A stretch of DNA of 64,000 nucleotides from Gammaproteobacteria bacterium (GTDB taxonomy: Bacteria; Pseudomonadota; Gammaproteobacteria; Pseudomonadales; IMCC2047): contig JAJFKB010000002.1 of NCBI GenBank assembly GCA_021773395.1, forward strand, positions 1 to 64,000, in the 5' to 3' direction. The position numbers and the translations under genes were made by a program. The notes below the pieces were generated by a model. It was not told the DNA's origin and did not search any database. It saw only the letters and a list, made by a program, of their open reading frames with translations. This document shows, piece by piece, positions 17,952-27,438 of this stretch (its first letter is position 1; the number at the start of each line of letters is the position of its first letter).

Positions 17952-18986
17952 TTAACCCAAATATTTCGACACCATCGGCCCAATACACTGACTAAGCCAT
18001 AACGGCAGCTTTTTCCAGCATTTGATCATTAGCTGATACTTTGGATTCAACGGATTCACATCAGGTATTTCCTGAGCTTTCACAAGGTAGTACTCATAGT
18101 ACAGGGGTTCCGGTGTGAAGCCCCAGTTTTTCTTGAAACTAAAGGATCCGGTGCCCTCTTTACTCCTTCCATAGTCAAAAACCCTAACGCCCTTGTCTGC
18201 TGCATGGCACATCAAACACCAGTACATATAGTCATTTCCCTTGAGGGATCTGGCGGCGGCGGTACCACCTCCATAATAAGGCAACACCTCATCTTTAAAA
18301 TAGAAACTCATAACGCTTGCCACCAACTCATTATCTTTAGTGAGCGTTAAAATATCACTTTGCTTGGAAAACACCTCTTTTAGCACTCTAAAGTACTTCT
18401 TCGAAAAAACCGGTGTGCCCAGGTTCCTGACGCTGGTGGAGTATGCCTCGTAAAAACGGTCAATGCTTTCATCAAAGGTCGAATCCATCTCCAGCTTAAT
18501 GGCCTTTCTTACTACTGCTCGCTGCTTGCGCGGAATTGCTTTTAAGTTTTCATCCTCATCACTAGTGATTTCGCGACGAAACGTATAATACAGGGTTTTA
18601 CAGGGCCAGCTCTCGTTAAGCTGCGTACGATTGCGCAATTCCAGGTAATCAACATTCAGCTGCTCCGCTAATTCACATGCGCGATTCACTAGTTGATCTG
18701 TAATTTCTCTATTGATTGCAATCGGTCCTCCGTAAACACAAAAGGGGGTAGAAACCAGCGCATGGCCAAATAACCAGCTTTTAACCTCTGCCAATGGCAG
18801 GATACCGACAATCGCTTCCCCCTGCTGGGCATAGAGAAAGTGGCCAGTATGATTAAATGCTCTTTCTAAAACCTCTTGCCAACCTGAAAGGTGGAAAAAC
18901 GTTGCTTGCGGTGACTCTTCGACAAATTGATCCCATCGTTTGCTATCCGCCTGAGTTAAGCTTTTTATGGTGACTGATTGATTCAA
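17952..18986 (-). CDS. FemAB family XrtA/PEP-CTERM-associated protein
   Basis: 344 residues with a GNAT-like double fold. N-terminal FFHLSGWQEVLERAFNH and C-terminal GGGTAAARSLKGNDYMYW and DYGRSKEGTGSFSFKKNWGF match the FemAB-like family restricted to XrtA loci. FemAB enzymes transfer amino acids from aminoacyl-tRNA to peptidoglycan precursors; the XrtA versions are thought to aminoacylate the glycan or a lipid-linked intermediate, which is not shown. It follows the deacetylase gene by 75 bases on the same strand. Confidence 0.93.
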   Translation of the reverse strand: MNQSVTIKSLTQADSKRWDQFVEESPQATFFHLSGWQEVLERAFNHTGHFLYAQQGEAIVGILPLAEVKSWLFGHALVSTPFCVYGGPIAINREITDQLVNRACELAEQLNVDYLELRNRTQLNESWPCKTLYYTFRREITSDEDENLKAIPRKQRAVVRKAIKLEMDSTFDESIDRFYEAYSTSVRNLGTPVFSKKYFRVLKEVFSKQSDILTLTKDNELVASVMSFYFKDEVLPYYGGGTAAARSLKGNDYMYWCLMCHAADKGVRVFDYGRSKEGTGSFSFKKNWGFTPEPLYYEYYLVKAQEIPDVNPLNPKYQLMIKCWKKLPLWLSQCIGPMVSKYLG

Positions 18987-19061
18987 ATTAACTGCCTGTG
19001 CTTGCTAGCATTCTGTTACGGGTTCTTTGTGAATGTGTTTATATGGGTAAAAAAAACAGTT

Positions 19062-19907
19062 CTACCCTTTAAGAAAAACCTGATCCATCCGATCCCAGGA
19101 AAAATCTGAACACAGCGATTTAAGCCTGGACTCCATACGACCAAGATTTAGATAATGCCGAAAACGTGACTTCCAACTTGCCTGGCTTTGTCGCGGCTGA
19201 CCGGTGTCAATCTCCCAGGGATGAAAATAGAAAATTGTCGGTTTTTCTTCCTTGTTATTCACCTTTTGTATAGCCCATTTGGAAAACGCATAGGGGTAAA
19301 GACGGAAATACCCTCCTCCCCCAATAGGAATATTTCTCCCCCCCAGCTGAAGCGTGCTGATAGGGATTTCAAACAAAGCTTCCCGGCACTTAAAGCGATA
19401 GCGTGGCGCCTCGGGAAATCCATAGAGGTCATGCTGCACTGGATACACGCTGGAACTATAGAGATAACCTGCGCGTTCAATTTCCTCGTGTGCCCATAAA
19501 TTGGCTTTACCGATAGAGTAACTAGGGGCTCGATAGCCCTTCACCTCAACTCCGGACAAATCTTCCAGCAACTTTTTTGCGCGAGCAATATCCTCGTAAA
19601 ACTCTGGCCGGGTTTGACTGGTTACTCGATAATGGGAATAACCATGACTCGCCAGTTCGTGACCCTGCTCAATGATCTGCTTAACCAATTCGGGGAAGCG
19701 CTCGGCAACCCAGCCCAGCATAAAAAAAGTGGCTTTAACCTGATGCTCGGCGAATAGATCGAGCACGCGTAGCGTATTCTGCTGAACTCTGACGGGCATC
19801 GAGTCCCAGCGATCTCTACTAATGGACTGCTCAAAAGCGGAGACTTGAAAATAGTCCTCCACATCAACCGTCATTGCGTTTGTGATTTTTGTCATTCCTG
19901 GCAACAT
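19062..19907 (-). CDS. XrtA-associated polysaccharide deacetylase (NodB domain plus DUF3473)
   Basis: 281 residues. The NodB catalytic motifs are clear: TVDVEDYF near residue 13-20, SHGYSH (metal-binding His pair), RAPSYSIG and YFHPWEID. The C-terminal DUF3473 extension is typical of the exosortase-linked subfamily. Probably removes N-acetyl groups from a polymer or lipid-linked intermediate. There is no signal peptide, so activity would be cytoplasmic or peripheral. Start may be the ATG at 19907 or the one four codons later. Confidence 0.94.
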   Translation of the reverse strand: MLPGMTKITNAMTVDVEDYFQVSAFEQSISRDRWDSMPVRVQQNTLRVLDLFAEHQVKATFFMLGWVAERFPELVKQIIEQGHELASHGYSHYRVTSQTRPEFYEDIARAKKLLEDLSGVEVKGYRAPSYSIGKANLWAHEEIERAGYLYSSSVYPVQHDLYGFPEAPRYRFKCREALFEIPISTLQLGGRNIPIGGGGYFRLYPYAFSKWAIQKVNNKEEKPTIFYFHPWEIDTGQPRQSQASWKSRFRHYLNLGRMESRLKSLCSDFSWDRMDQVFLKG

Positions 19908-20158
19908 TCAATTTACTGTAGGTAAAGTATTGCAGAAATGACTTTTATTGCACGATTATTTTTACTCGAATTTCCCTGACGCCTGACACTTTTTGTAATG
20001 CCCTTGAATACACCCAGGATATGATTGAAGTCTCACAGAGTGAGAGGGAGTGGTTGACATTTGCCTGGCTAGAGTGGGGTGATTGGAATCTGTCTGTGAA
20101 AGCGAGGATGATTGAGTGGAACTAAGAAGGCAAATTTTATTCATGTCGCTCTCTACCT

Positions 20159-20524
20159 TCATGTAGCTCCCTGTCTTCCGGAGACAAGGGTAGAATGGCG
20201 TGCCTCCAGCTTTAACGAAATTCGTTCCAACACCCCATCAAGGTTATCGAACACTTCATTATTCCAAAACCTCAACACCATAAAGCCGTTTTGATTTAGA
20301 AACTCCGATCGCTTATCGTCATAAATCTTAGTTTCAAAATGCTGGCTCCCATCCAGCTCAACCACCAACTTTCTATCAAGACAGACAAAATCAACGATAT
20401 AGCGGCCGATAGTATATTGACGACGAAATTTGTAACCAGACAGATTTCGATTTCGCAGCTGATACCAGATTATTTTCTCTGCTTCTGTTTGGTTCTTTCT
20501 GAGGTTTCGAGCTAGAGTTTTCAT
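20159..20524 (-). CDS. DUF559 (Vsr-like) endonuclease-family protein
   Basis: 121 residues. KTLARNLRKNQTEAEKIIWYQLRNR, YKFRRQYTIGRYIVDFVC, LVVELDGSQHF and RFWNNEVFDNLDGVLE are diagnostic of DUF559, related to very-short-patch-repair nucleases with a PD-(D/E)XK core (the D of IVDF and E of VELDG are the likely metal ligands). The ribosome site AAGGAGGT lies just before the ATG. It sits between exopolysaccharide genes but has no obvious role in them. Its 5' flank is repeat array D. From memory DUF559 genes often lie next to, or run into, this same repeat type in other genomes. Confidence 0.9.
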   Translation of the reverse strand: MKTLARNLRKNQTEAEKIIWYQLRNRNLSGYKFRRQYTIGRYIVDFVCLDRKLVVELDGSQHFETKIYDDKRSEFLNQNGFMVLRFWNNEVFDNLDGVLERISLKLEARHSTLVSGRQGAT

Positions 20525-20560
20525 ATGACCTCCTTGTCATGGTTTTTAAATTAATCGATT

Positions 20561-20860
20561 CCTGACCCTCACCCTAGCCCTCTCCCAGAGGGAGAGGGAA
20601 TTAGCTGGCTGGTACTTCCCAGAGGGAGAGGGAATTAGCTGGCTGGTACTTCCCAAAGGGAGAGGGAATTAGCTGGCTGGTGCTTCCCAGAGGGAGAGGG
20701 AATTAGCTAGTTTGTGCTGATTGTCACATATAGCTGATACTTGGTTCTATAATCCGGCGGAGAGCATTGTAGGGAAAGAGTCGGCAATTATCTCCATTCT
20801 TCCAATGGGAGAAGGAACCATCCCCTCTCCCTCTGGGAGAGGGCTAGGGTGAGGGTCAGG
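20561..20860. repeat. Palindromic repeat array D with perfect 38-bp terminal inverted repeats
   Basis: Exactly 300 bases bounded by perfect inverted copies at 20561-20598 and 20823-20860 (CCTGACCCTCACCCTAGCCC at the left edge). Each terminus is itself a CCCTCTCCC/GGGAGAGGG hairpin. Inside are four roughly 34-bp direct units ending in GAATTAGCTGGCTGGT. It lies between the DUF559 gene and wecB and looks like a non-autonomous mobile element. Confidence 0.88.
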
Positions 20861-20882
20861 TGTGGGTCACAACGCTTCGTCT

Positions 20883-22013
20883 TCAAGCATTCCTGCCCTT
20901 GAACCACTGTTCCAAATCCCTCGCGATCCTTACCGCTGCCTGGCCATCCCATAACTCCGGCTGCCTTCCCTGTTTGCCACCTGTGCTTAACACCTCTTGC
21001 ACTGTGTCGAAAATCAGCTGCGAATTTGCACCAACGATGGTGTTGGTACCCTGCTCCACGGTAATCGGCCTCTCGGTATTTTCCCTTAGTGTAATACAGG
21101 GCACTCCCAATGCCGTTGTTTCTTCCTGAATGCCACCTGAGTCAGTCAATACTAGTTTGGCGCTGGACATCAAACCCAACAGTTCCATATACCCCATCGG
21201 CCCTGTGGTAATTATATTTGCATTAGATATCAACCCGGACAAACCAAATTCTTTTATTTTTGAGGCTGTTCGCGGATGTACGGGAAAAACAATTGGAATC
21301 TGCTTTGAGGCGAGCGCAATCGTTTCCAACAAAGGCTTTAATGTCTCCTCTTCATCGACATTCGACGGTCGATGCATCGTAAGCAACGCAAAACCCTGAT
21401 TTTCGGCAATCAATTTGTCGCCACCTGGAATTGAATTAAGCGTATCGTTAGCTGGGGTTGCCCTGGTCAGATGTTTTTTCAACGTATCGATCATCACATT
21501 ACCGACAAAACGTACACGCTCCGCTGCGATACCCTCCCGTACAAGATTGTTTTCGGCGCTGCGCTCCGTGGTATACAACAGGTCAGATATCTGGTCAGTC
21601 AGCACACGGTTAATCTCTTCTGGCATACCCCGATCATTACTGCGCAACCCTGCTTCGACGTGAATAACCGGCACACCTTTTTTAACTGCAACCAATGCAC
21701 AGGCAATAGTTGAATTTACATCGCCCACTACCAGGACTGCGTCAGCACTCAAATCATCCATCACCGGTTCAAAGCGTTTCATAATCTCTGCAGTTTGCGC
21801 GGCATGAGAACCAGAGCCCACTTCAAGGTCAATATCCGGCTCAGGAATCCCCAGTTGCTCAAAAAACTGATGTTTCATACTTTCGTCATAGTGCTGCCCG
21901 GTATGTACCAACTTTACATCTATACATTTTGTTTCGTTTTTAATCGCTTCAATCACCGGTGCAATTTTCATGAAATTGGGCCGAGCACCGACAATACAAA
22001 TTAGTTGGTACAT
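20883..22013 (-). CDS. wecB: UDP-N-acetylglucosamine 2-epimerase (non-hydrolysing)
   Basis: 376 residues, full length. CIVGARPNFMKIAPV at the N-terminus, HTGQHYD, VVGDVNST, HVEAGLRS, MPEEINRVLTD, TMHRPSNVDE and LTDSGGIQEE are the conserved blocks of WecB/MnaA. It interconverts UDP-GlcNAc and UDP-ManNAc in the cytoplasm, supplying ManNAc-derived sugar for the polymer. No UDP-ManNAc dehydrogenase is in the window. It lies 57 bases after the ATPase gene in the long minus-strand operon. Confidence 0.95.
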   Translation of the reverse strand: MYQLICIVGARPNFMKIAPVIEAIKNETKCIDVKLVHTGQHYDESMKHQFFEQLGIPEPDIDLEVGSGSHAAQTAEIMKRFEPVMDDLSADAVLVVGDVNSTIACALVAVKKGVPVIHVEAGLRSNDRGMPEEINRVLTDQISDLLYTTERSAENNLVREGIAAERVRFVGNVMIDTLKKHLTRATPANDTLNSIPGGDKLIAENQGFALLTMHRPSNVDEEETLKPLLETIALASKQIPIVFPVHPRTASKIKEFGLSGLISNANIITTGPMGYMELLGLMSSAKLVLTDSGGIQEETTALGVPCITLRENTERPITVEQGTNTIVGANSQLIFDTVQEVLSTGGKQGRQPELWDGQAAVRIARDLEQWFKGRNA

Positions 22014-22070
22014 AATTTGTTCATTCCTTTAATAATTAGAATCATCTATTTCCACTGAAAAAGCGTTACG

Positions 22071-23075
22071 CTATTTTTTTAATAGACTAAGCGCCTGCTT
22101 TAATAGGTTAAGCTTGTCCTGCATGGCAGATTGAAGCGAATCCACCACCATTTCGACATGCTTAATTTCCCGCTCCAGATCTTTATTGGCCGCAACCGGT
22201 GGTGGCGCCGCTTTCTTTGCAGCGACTGGAGATTTCTCTTCCTCGTCATAATCCTCGGGGCTAGCTACCTCGTTGGCCAGCTCTTCGGCAACAATATTAA
22301 TCACCTCGGGCTTAAATACGAATAACTCTTCCAGATAGCCGTACAATAGCAATCGATCACAAAACACATTAATACGCCGGGGAACCCCATTGGTAAAATT
22401 GTGGATCAGCTCAAATGCAATATCAGTAATAACGGGGCGCGAAGACCAGCCTACTTCTTTAAGCCTATGCTCAATATAAAGCCGTGTTTCCTTTTTATCG
22501 AGTGGACTCAAGTGACATGAAGCGATAATTCGTTGGCGTAACTGCTCCATCCCCGGTGACTGTACTGTTTTCCTGAACTCTTCCTGCCCGAGCAGAAAAC
22601 TCTGAATCAGTGAGCGCTTGTCCGTCTGAAAATTAGATAACATGCGCAACTCTTCCACGGCTTCTACCGGAAGGTTTTGCGCTTCATCAACAACCAGCAG
22701 CACCCGTTTATCCTGAAAATCACATTTCTTCAGGAAACTCTCGAACTGTTTCAGCAGCGATGCCTTCGACAATCCCTCGTGGGGTAATCCAAATGATGAG
22801 GAAATAATTTTGAGCAGCTCATCCGAATCCAGATTGGTAGTCACCAGCTGTGCGGCGATGATTTTTTGCTGATCCAATTCTGAAAACAGGTTTCTTACCA
22901 ACGTCGTCTTGCCGGTACCTATACCACCGGTTATGACGATAAACCCCTCGCCCTGACTCAATCCATAGCGTAAATAGGACATTGCCCGTTTATGAACACT
23001 GCTATCAAAAAAGAACCGCGGATCCGGGCTGAGTTGAAAGGGCTTGGTCGATAGGTTGTAAAAGGCTTCGTACAT
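22071..23075 (-). CDS. XrtA-associated ATPase (ExeA/AAA-like)
   Basis: 334 residues. MYEAFYNLSTKPFQLSPDPRFFF is the typical N-terminus; Walker A is GGIGTGKT (residues 50-57) and Walker B is LLVVDEAQNL. The C-terminal ~50 residues form a charged linker and coiled coil (ERE, SLQSAMQDKLNLLKQALSLL). This family is a constant part of exosortase A loci and is related to the secretion ATPase ExeA; its exact job, perhaps energising export or envelope passage, is unknown. Confidence 0.93.
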   Translation of the reverse strand: MYEAFYNLSTKPFQLSPDPRFFFDSSVHKRAMSYLRYGLSQGEGFIVITGGIGTGKTTLVRNLFSELDQQKIIAAQLVTTNLDSDELLKIISSSFGLPHEGLSKASLLKQFESFLKKCDFQDKRVLLVVDEAQNLPVEAVEELRMLSNFQTDKRSLIQSFLLGQEEFRKTVQSPGMEQLRQRIIASCHLSPLDKKETRLYIEHRLKEVGWSSRPVITDIAFELIHNFTNGVPRRINVFCDRLLLYGYLEELFVFKPEVINIVAEELANEVASPEDYDEEEKSPVAAKKAAPPPVAANKDLEREIKHVEMVVDSLQSAMQDKLNLLKQALSLLKK

Positions 23076-23176
23076 TATATATATTTTAACTCTTGTTAAA
23101 TGACTTGGCCTCTAACCTATCCCAATAGAAACCAGAATGACTGTGGCTCCGCAATGAAGCCACAGATATAGGGAGC

Positions 23177-24829
23177 CTAAAAGTCGTGCTGAAACGACAA
23201 TGTTGCTCTGTTCTCATCATAGTTATTAAAACGGCTACCGGCATCACGTGTTGCATGATATAACTGTAGTGCCAGCTTTGACTTCGCCCCTACCAACGTA
23301 GATAACGTCCAGGAGGCTGTATAGTCATCATACTCTTCGCCCTCTTCAAACTCCTCCTGTCCATGGCGAAGTGAAATCACAGAGAGCGAGCGCGGCGCCA
23401 GCTTATAGGACCAGCTAACATTAATATCCAGATCTTTCTCTTCCTCATTGTCGCCAATGAACTCACGCCGTTCGCGGCTGACATTGAACGTAATAATATT
23501 CCTGCCACCCTTGATACTCCAGGAAGCTCTCAGCGTTTTGCTTATATAGGTATCGTTTGTAATTGACGGCAGCTGATCTCTCGAACCGATCACTTGCTCA
23601 CCTATTCCAGGCGGCTGATTTTGATCAAAGATACGACACTGCTGGAAATCCGTCACGCCCAGCGGGCAAACCAGACTGCCCGTTGTTCCAAAATCCAGAA
23701 AAGATTGTCTAAAATCGCCGATATCTTCACTATAACTTAGCTGCCAGCTGGATCTTCTCATCCTGTGGCTAAAACTAAAATCATAGGTTTCCCCAAAAAA
23801 TCGATTGCCGAACTCAGCCTTCAGATCAGTACGGGGTGTCGGGTTCCACTCAAGCGTTCCGCTGGCAAAGGAATCATCCTCGTCCGGGCGCGGATCCGTT
23901 CTATCGTTATAGGCCAAACTCAGAGTAAAAGTCTCTGAAGGTCGCCACCTAAACCCTGCACCATAGTAGCTGTCGTCCGGATCGTTATCGCCTCTATCAC
24001 CGACAAATTCGTTATTCTCATCATTACTGATCAGTTCGAGAGCCCAGTGGCGCGTCAGCCAATATCCGGCTGTCACCCTTAATCTTTCCGTATCTGTTCG
24101 GTCACCATCGCCATAATCAACCTCCCGGGAATCGTAATTCACATTCCAGAACAGATTTGCCAGTTCAGGGCCATTCTCTAACTTGACGCTAAAATGATCG
24201 CCTTCGCTATCATCCGAGAAACTATTAATGTTGTTATCATCTTCGCTGTCGACATAATCGTAGGTATATCTAATTTCTGCAGTCAGGTAATCACCAAGTT
24301 TCGGCGTAAAATAGGGGCTCAGAGAATACCCGTAGACATCTTCTGCGTTTTGCGAACCACTGATTCTATCCGTAGAAAGCCCTTCTCGAATATCCACCAG
24401 CTGCTGGCTGACACGGGCATTTGCATCAAAAAACAGCAAATTCTCTACCAACTCAGTCTTTAGACTTGTATTCAACCGGTGATTGGAATTATTACGATCA
24501 CTGTCGTTACTATAAATCAGGTTTTGTAAACTATAATCAAACTGCAGATCAAGCCTGTTGCCATCAGCTGTAATTAGCACGCGGGGCGAGATATCGGTGA
24601 CCCAATCATCATTTTTCTGCTCATCTTCCAGAGCAATATTATCTGAATAGATTTCTCGCAATGTAATAGAAGGCTTGATATCCCAATTGGCACTATAGGC
24701 CGAGCCAGACAGCACAAGCCAGGCCCCCAATAGGCCATAGCTTTGATAACGAAAGTTAAGCCCTTTTATCCGAATCTTGCTAAACGCATCTAAGTAATAA
24801 TTGAGCGATTTGATAGCGGTATCCCCAAT
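23177..24829 (-). CDS. XrtA/PEP-CTERM-associated outer-membrane beta-barrel protein (atypical start)
   Basis: At least 517 residues, rich in alternating beta strands and ending in aromatic F (LSFQHDF), as in outer-membrane barrels of the PEP-CTERM system; presumed polymer export channel. The start is odd. The frame opens directly after the TAG of the kinase gene (24841-24839) and contains no ATG or GTG before residue W of GAWLVLSGSAYSA; the TTG at 24730 would leave only a 14-residue signal without basic residues. The upstream codons encode a good n-region (RIKGLNFRYQSYG), so initiation at ATT 24775 or ATT 24829 (used here as the outer limit) is more likely. Confidence 0.85.
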   Translation of the reverse strand: MGDTAIKSLNYYLDAFSKIRIKGLNFRYQSYGLLGAWLVLSGSAYSANWDIKPSITLREIYSDNIALEDEQKNDDWVTDISPRVLITADGNRLDLQFDYSLQNLIYSNDSDRNNSNHRLNTSLKTELVENLLFFDANARVSQQLVDIREGLSTDRISGSQNAEDVYGYSLSPYFTPKLGDYLTAEIRYTYDYVDSEDDNNINSFSDDSEGDHFSVKLENGPELANLFWNVNYDSREVDYGDGDRTDTERLRVTAGYWLTRHWALELISNDENNEFVGDRGDNDPDDSYYGAGFRWRPSETFTLSLAYNDRTDPRPDEDDSFASGTLEWNPTPRTDLKAEFGNRFFGETYDFSFSHRMRRSSWQLSYSEDIGDFRQSFLDFGTTGSLVCPLGVTDFQQCRIFDQNQPPGIGEQVIGSRDQLPSITNDTYISKTLRASWSIKGGRNIITFNVSRERREFIGDNEEEKDLDINVSWSYKLAPRSLSVISLRHGQEEFEEGEEYDDYTASWTLSTLVGAKSKLALQLYHATRDAGSRFNNYDENRATLSFQHDF

Positions 24830-24838
24830 ATCTGAAAA

Positions 24839-25816
24839 CTATTTATTTTCACCGTAATAATAGCCATAGTAAGTCTCACTGGCTGTTTTGGATTTATTCA
24901 GAATCAATCCTGTAATTTTATCTTTTTCCAAATATTCGATGGCATCCTTAACCGCAGTTTGTGACGTTTTATCCTGCTCAACCACTAACACTATTTGCCC
25001 AACCAGACGCGATAGTACTTTCGCTTCACTGGTTGCCAACACAGGAGGCGAATCCAGAATAATAATGCGATCCGGATAACGGCTTGCCATTTCATTGGCA
25101 AGATCCCTCATGGCGTTACTGGCCAATAGTTCATGGGTTAAATGGTGCGCTCGACCTGCAGGAACAACAGTTAAATTCTCTACATTTGTCCTTAGCATGG
25201 CATCCGCAAAATCACTAAGTTCACCGTTGAGATAATCTACCAAACCAGGGCGACCTTTCACATTGAGTATCCCATCCAGACTTGGTTTAACCACATCGGC
25301 ATCAATCAGCAATACCCTTCTATCGCGTTCAACAGCAATACTCATCGCCAGGTTAAGAGAGCTGAAAGTTTTACCTTCACCTGAATGAGCGCTGCTCACC
25401 ATAATCAGGTTACTATGCGTCAGCTGATTACCCTCAAGCGCGGCCTTTTGCAATAACGGCCTCTTAATATGCTTATACTCTTCTTTCAGCTGAGTTCTTT
25501 TGTCGTCAGGCATGATGATGCCCATTTCCCCCAAAGCATCAAAATCCAACTCCAAATCCGCAACTCGCCCATCTATGCGCCCATCTACTGGCCCACCGGC
25601 AGATTGCTCCTGGATAACCTTTTCTGACGGTTCCGATTCAAGTTGTTCCTGCTCAAATTGCTCGATCTGCTCGTTTTCAAGCTGCCGCTCAGGCTCTACA
25701 AAGGCTTCATTGTCACCATGCTCAGCGCTCAACTCGCCCCTATCTGGTGCCTCGTTAATCGGCTGACTATCAGCTTCAGACTGGTGTTTTTTTAGTGCTT
25801 TTTCAATGGTATCCAT
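24839..25816 (-). CDS. XrtA-associated tyrosine autokinase (BY-kinase)
   Basis: 325 residues. An acidic N-terminal region of about 100 residues is followed by a BY-kinase domain: Walker A SSAHSGEGKT (141-150), Walker A'-like VLLIDADVVKPS, and ILDSPP. The C-terminus carries a tyrosine cluster (ETYYGYYYGENK) for autophosphorylation. Together with the Wzz-like protein 14 bases upstream it forms the usual co-polymerase pair that controls chain length. Cytoplasmic, membrane-associated. Confidence 0.94.
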   Translation of the reverse strand: MDTIEKALKKHQSEADSQPINEAPDRGELSAEHGDNEAFVEPERQLENEQIEQFEQEQLESEPSEKVIQEQSAGGPVDGRIDGRVADLELDFDALGEMGIIMPDDKRTQLKEEYKHIKRPLLQKAALEGNQLTHSNLIMVSSAHSGEGKTFSSLNLAMSIAVERDRRVLLIDADVVKPSLDGILNVKGRPGLVDYLNGELSDFADAMLRTNVENLTVVPAGRAHHLTHELLASNAMRDLANEMASRYPDRIIILDSPPVLATSEAKVLSRLVGQIVLVVEQDKTSQTAVKDAIEYLEKDKITGLILNKSKTASETYYGYYYGENK

Positions 25817-25830
25817 ATCAAAATCTCAAA

Positions 25831-27378
25831 TTACAGCAACGATGCGCCAGCTGCATTTAACATTAACAACTGGTAGAGCAGCAAACTGGAGAATACCACC
25901 AACAACATAAAGGCCGCCCCCAGAAACAGATAGGTATAGCGCCGCTGCGCCTTGAACTGCTCTTCTGATCTGACATACGCTACCGTGCCCAATACTGGCA
26001 TGCCGGTCTGTAGGGCCAACATCCTAACGCTGGCAAAAGTGGGCCTGATCAGCACCAACAAAAGTGAAACACCTACGCCCACTGCCAAGCCGGCTGCCAA
26101 AACCGCACTCATATAGAGTATACGAGGCGGCCCGGATGGTTCAAAGGCCGCTCGAGTAGGGTCAATCACTTTAAATTCGATATCATCGGACGCTTGGCTT
26201 GCTTTCTGTGTGATGGAGGCCTGCTCCCTTCTATTGAGCAACTCTTGGTGCTTTTTCTTTATAACACCGTAATCACGATTAAGATCCGCCATTTCGGCTT
26301 CAATCGCAGGGATGGTATGTACCAATTTCTTCAGGTTTTCTACCTTGGAATTGTGGGAGCTGACTCGCGCCTCCAAAGCTGCAACCTGAGCTTCTGCTTG
26401 ACTATGACTCAGTTTCAACGATTGCATGACCGGATTTTCCTGGTCAACCACATCCGTTCGTTTTGACAGTTCTTCTTCACGTTTATCTTTTAAGTCTTCA
26501 ATCTGCGACTTTATAGTAATTACATCTGGATGTTTATCAGTATATTTCAAAAACATCTCATCCAAACGAGTTTCCAGCGCCGCTATGCGCGAATCATATA
26601 TGGTTGAGCCTTCACTGGAACTCTGATCAAAAATAAAGGAAAGCTCCTCCTCCTGATCTTCAATTTGCTCCTCAATAGATTCTTTCTGGCGCTTCGCCTC
26701 AACCAGCGCCAACTTAGCTGATTCAAGCTCGCCCATACTTTGCTGAAGTCTCTGATAATAATCATTACCCACGCCGGATAAATAACCCACATTTTTGCGT
26801 TTAAACTCAACGACGCGTGCTTCTGCTTCTTTTAACCGCTGCTCATATTCCTTCAACTCCGCATCAACAAAACGTTTTGCCGTTATCGATTCCTCTCGAT
26901 TTTCACCCAACGTATTTTCTACAAAAACCGTCAACACAGACTGAACCACGCGTTTAGCAATTTCCCGGTCTTCGTGTGTATAGCTTATTTTGTAGAGATC
27001 CTGTCGATCCACCCGGGCCAGCTCAATATTGTCCTTAAGGTCATCCAGCAGCTCATCCATCTCCTGATCTGTTCTTGCCGTCAAATCAAGATCTGTCATT
27101 CGCGCCACTTTTTCAAGATTAGGCCGGCTTAGCAGAGTGGTCACCATCAGGTTTACCTGCTGATTGGCCGAACTCGAAAAGGTCAAACCTCTCAATAACG
27201 GCTTGAGTAACGATTGGGTATCGATATGAACCCTTGCGCTGGCCTGGTATTGATCCGGCAACTTAAAAACAACAGTCCACCCAATAACACAGACCAACCA
27301 GGCCACAACCAAGGCAACCCAGCGTTTAAGCCAGATTGCGCGTATGTAATAAATAGCGAGATCAATAATTTCCTGCAT
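25831..27378 (-). CDS. XrtA system polysaccharide chain-length determinant (Wzz family)
   Basis: 515 residues. Wzz N-terminal domain with a membrane span near residues 18-36, a long periplasmic coiled-coil region (residues ~170-390), the proline-rich EPSGPPRILY segment before the second span and a final span near the C-terminus. Regulates polymer length in the inner membrane together with the tyrosine kinase downstream. Same operon as the export lipoprotein, 60 bases apart. Confidence 0.94.
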   Translation of the reverse strand: MQEIIDLAIYYIRAIWLKRWVALVVAWLVCVIGWTVVFKLPDQYQASARVHIDTQSLLKPLLRGLTFSSSANQQVNLMVTTLLSRPNLEKVARMTDLDLTARTDQEMDELLDDLKDNIELARVDRQDLYKISYTHEDREIAKRVVQSVLTVFVENTLGENREESITAKRFVDAELKEYEQRLKEAEARVVEFKRKNVGYLSGVGNDYYQRLQQSMGELESAKLALVEAKRQKESIEEQIEDQEEELSFIFDQSSSEGSTIYDSRIAALETRLDEMFLKYTDKHPDVITIKSQIEDLKDKREEELSKRTDVVDQENPVMQSLKLSHSQAEAQVAALEARVSSHNSKVENLKKLVHTIPAIEAEMADLNRDYGVIKKKHQELLNRREQASITQKASQASDDIEFKVIDPTRAAFEPSGPPRILYMSAVLAAGLAVGVGVSLLLVLIRPTFASVRMLALQTGMPVLGTVAYVRSEEQFKAQRRYTYLFLGAAFMLLVVFSSLLLYQLLMLNAAGASLL

Positions 27379-27438
27379 AGACTAACTTCTTGTCCTTAAA
27401 ATGATTCCAGCGGTATCCCTGTCTTTACTGACTCGGCA

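Noticed and set aside
17425..17988. Long overlapping ORFs on both strands between the glycosyltransferase and FemAB genes
   Set aside because: They are translations of the palindromic repeat array; peptides such as PSPLPEGEG and LALSQRERE arise from this repeat in unrelated places.
20561..20860. CRISPR-like periodicity
   Set aside because: Units are contiguous 34-bp copies without unique spacers and no cas genes are present; the perfect inverted ends fit a repeat element.
24839..24841. Readthrough of the kinase TAG into the outer-membrane gene, which is in the same frame
   Set aside because: A cytoplasmic kinase fused to a signal peptide and outer-membrane barrel makes no topological sense; non-standard initiation is simpler.
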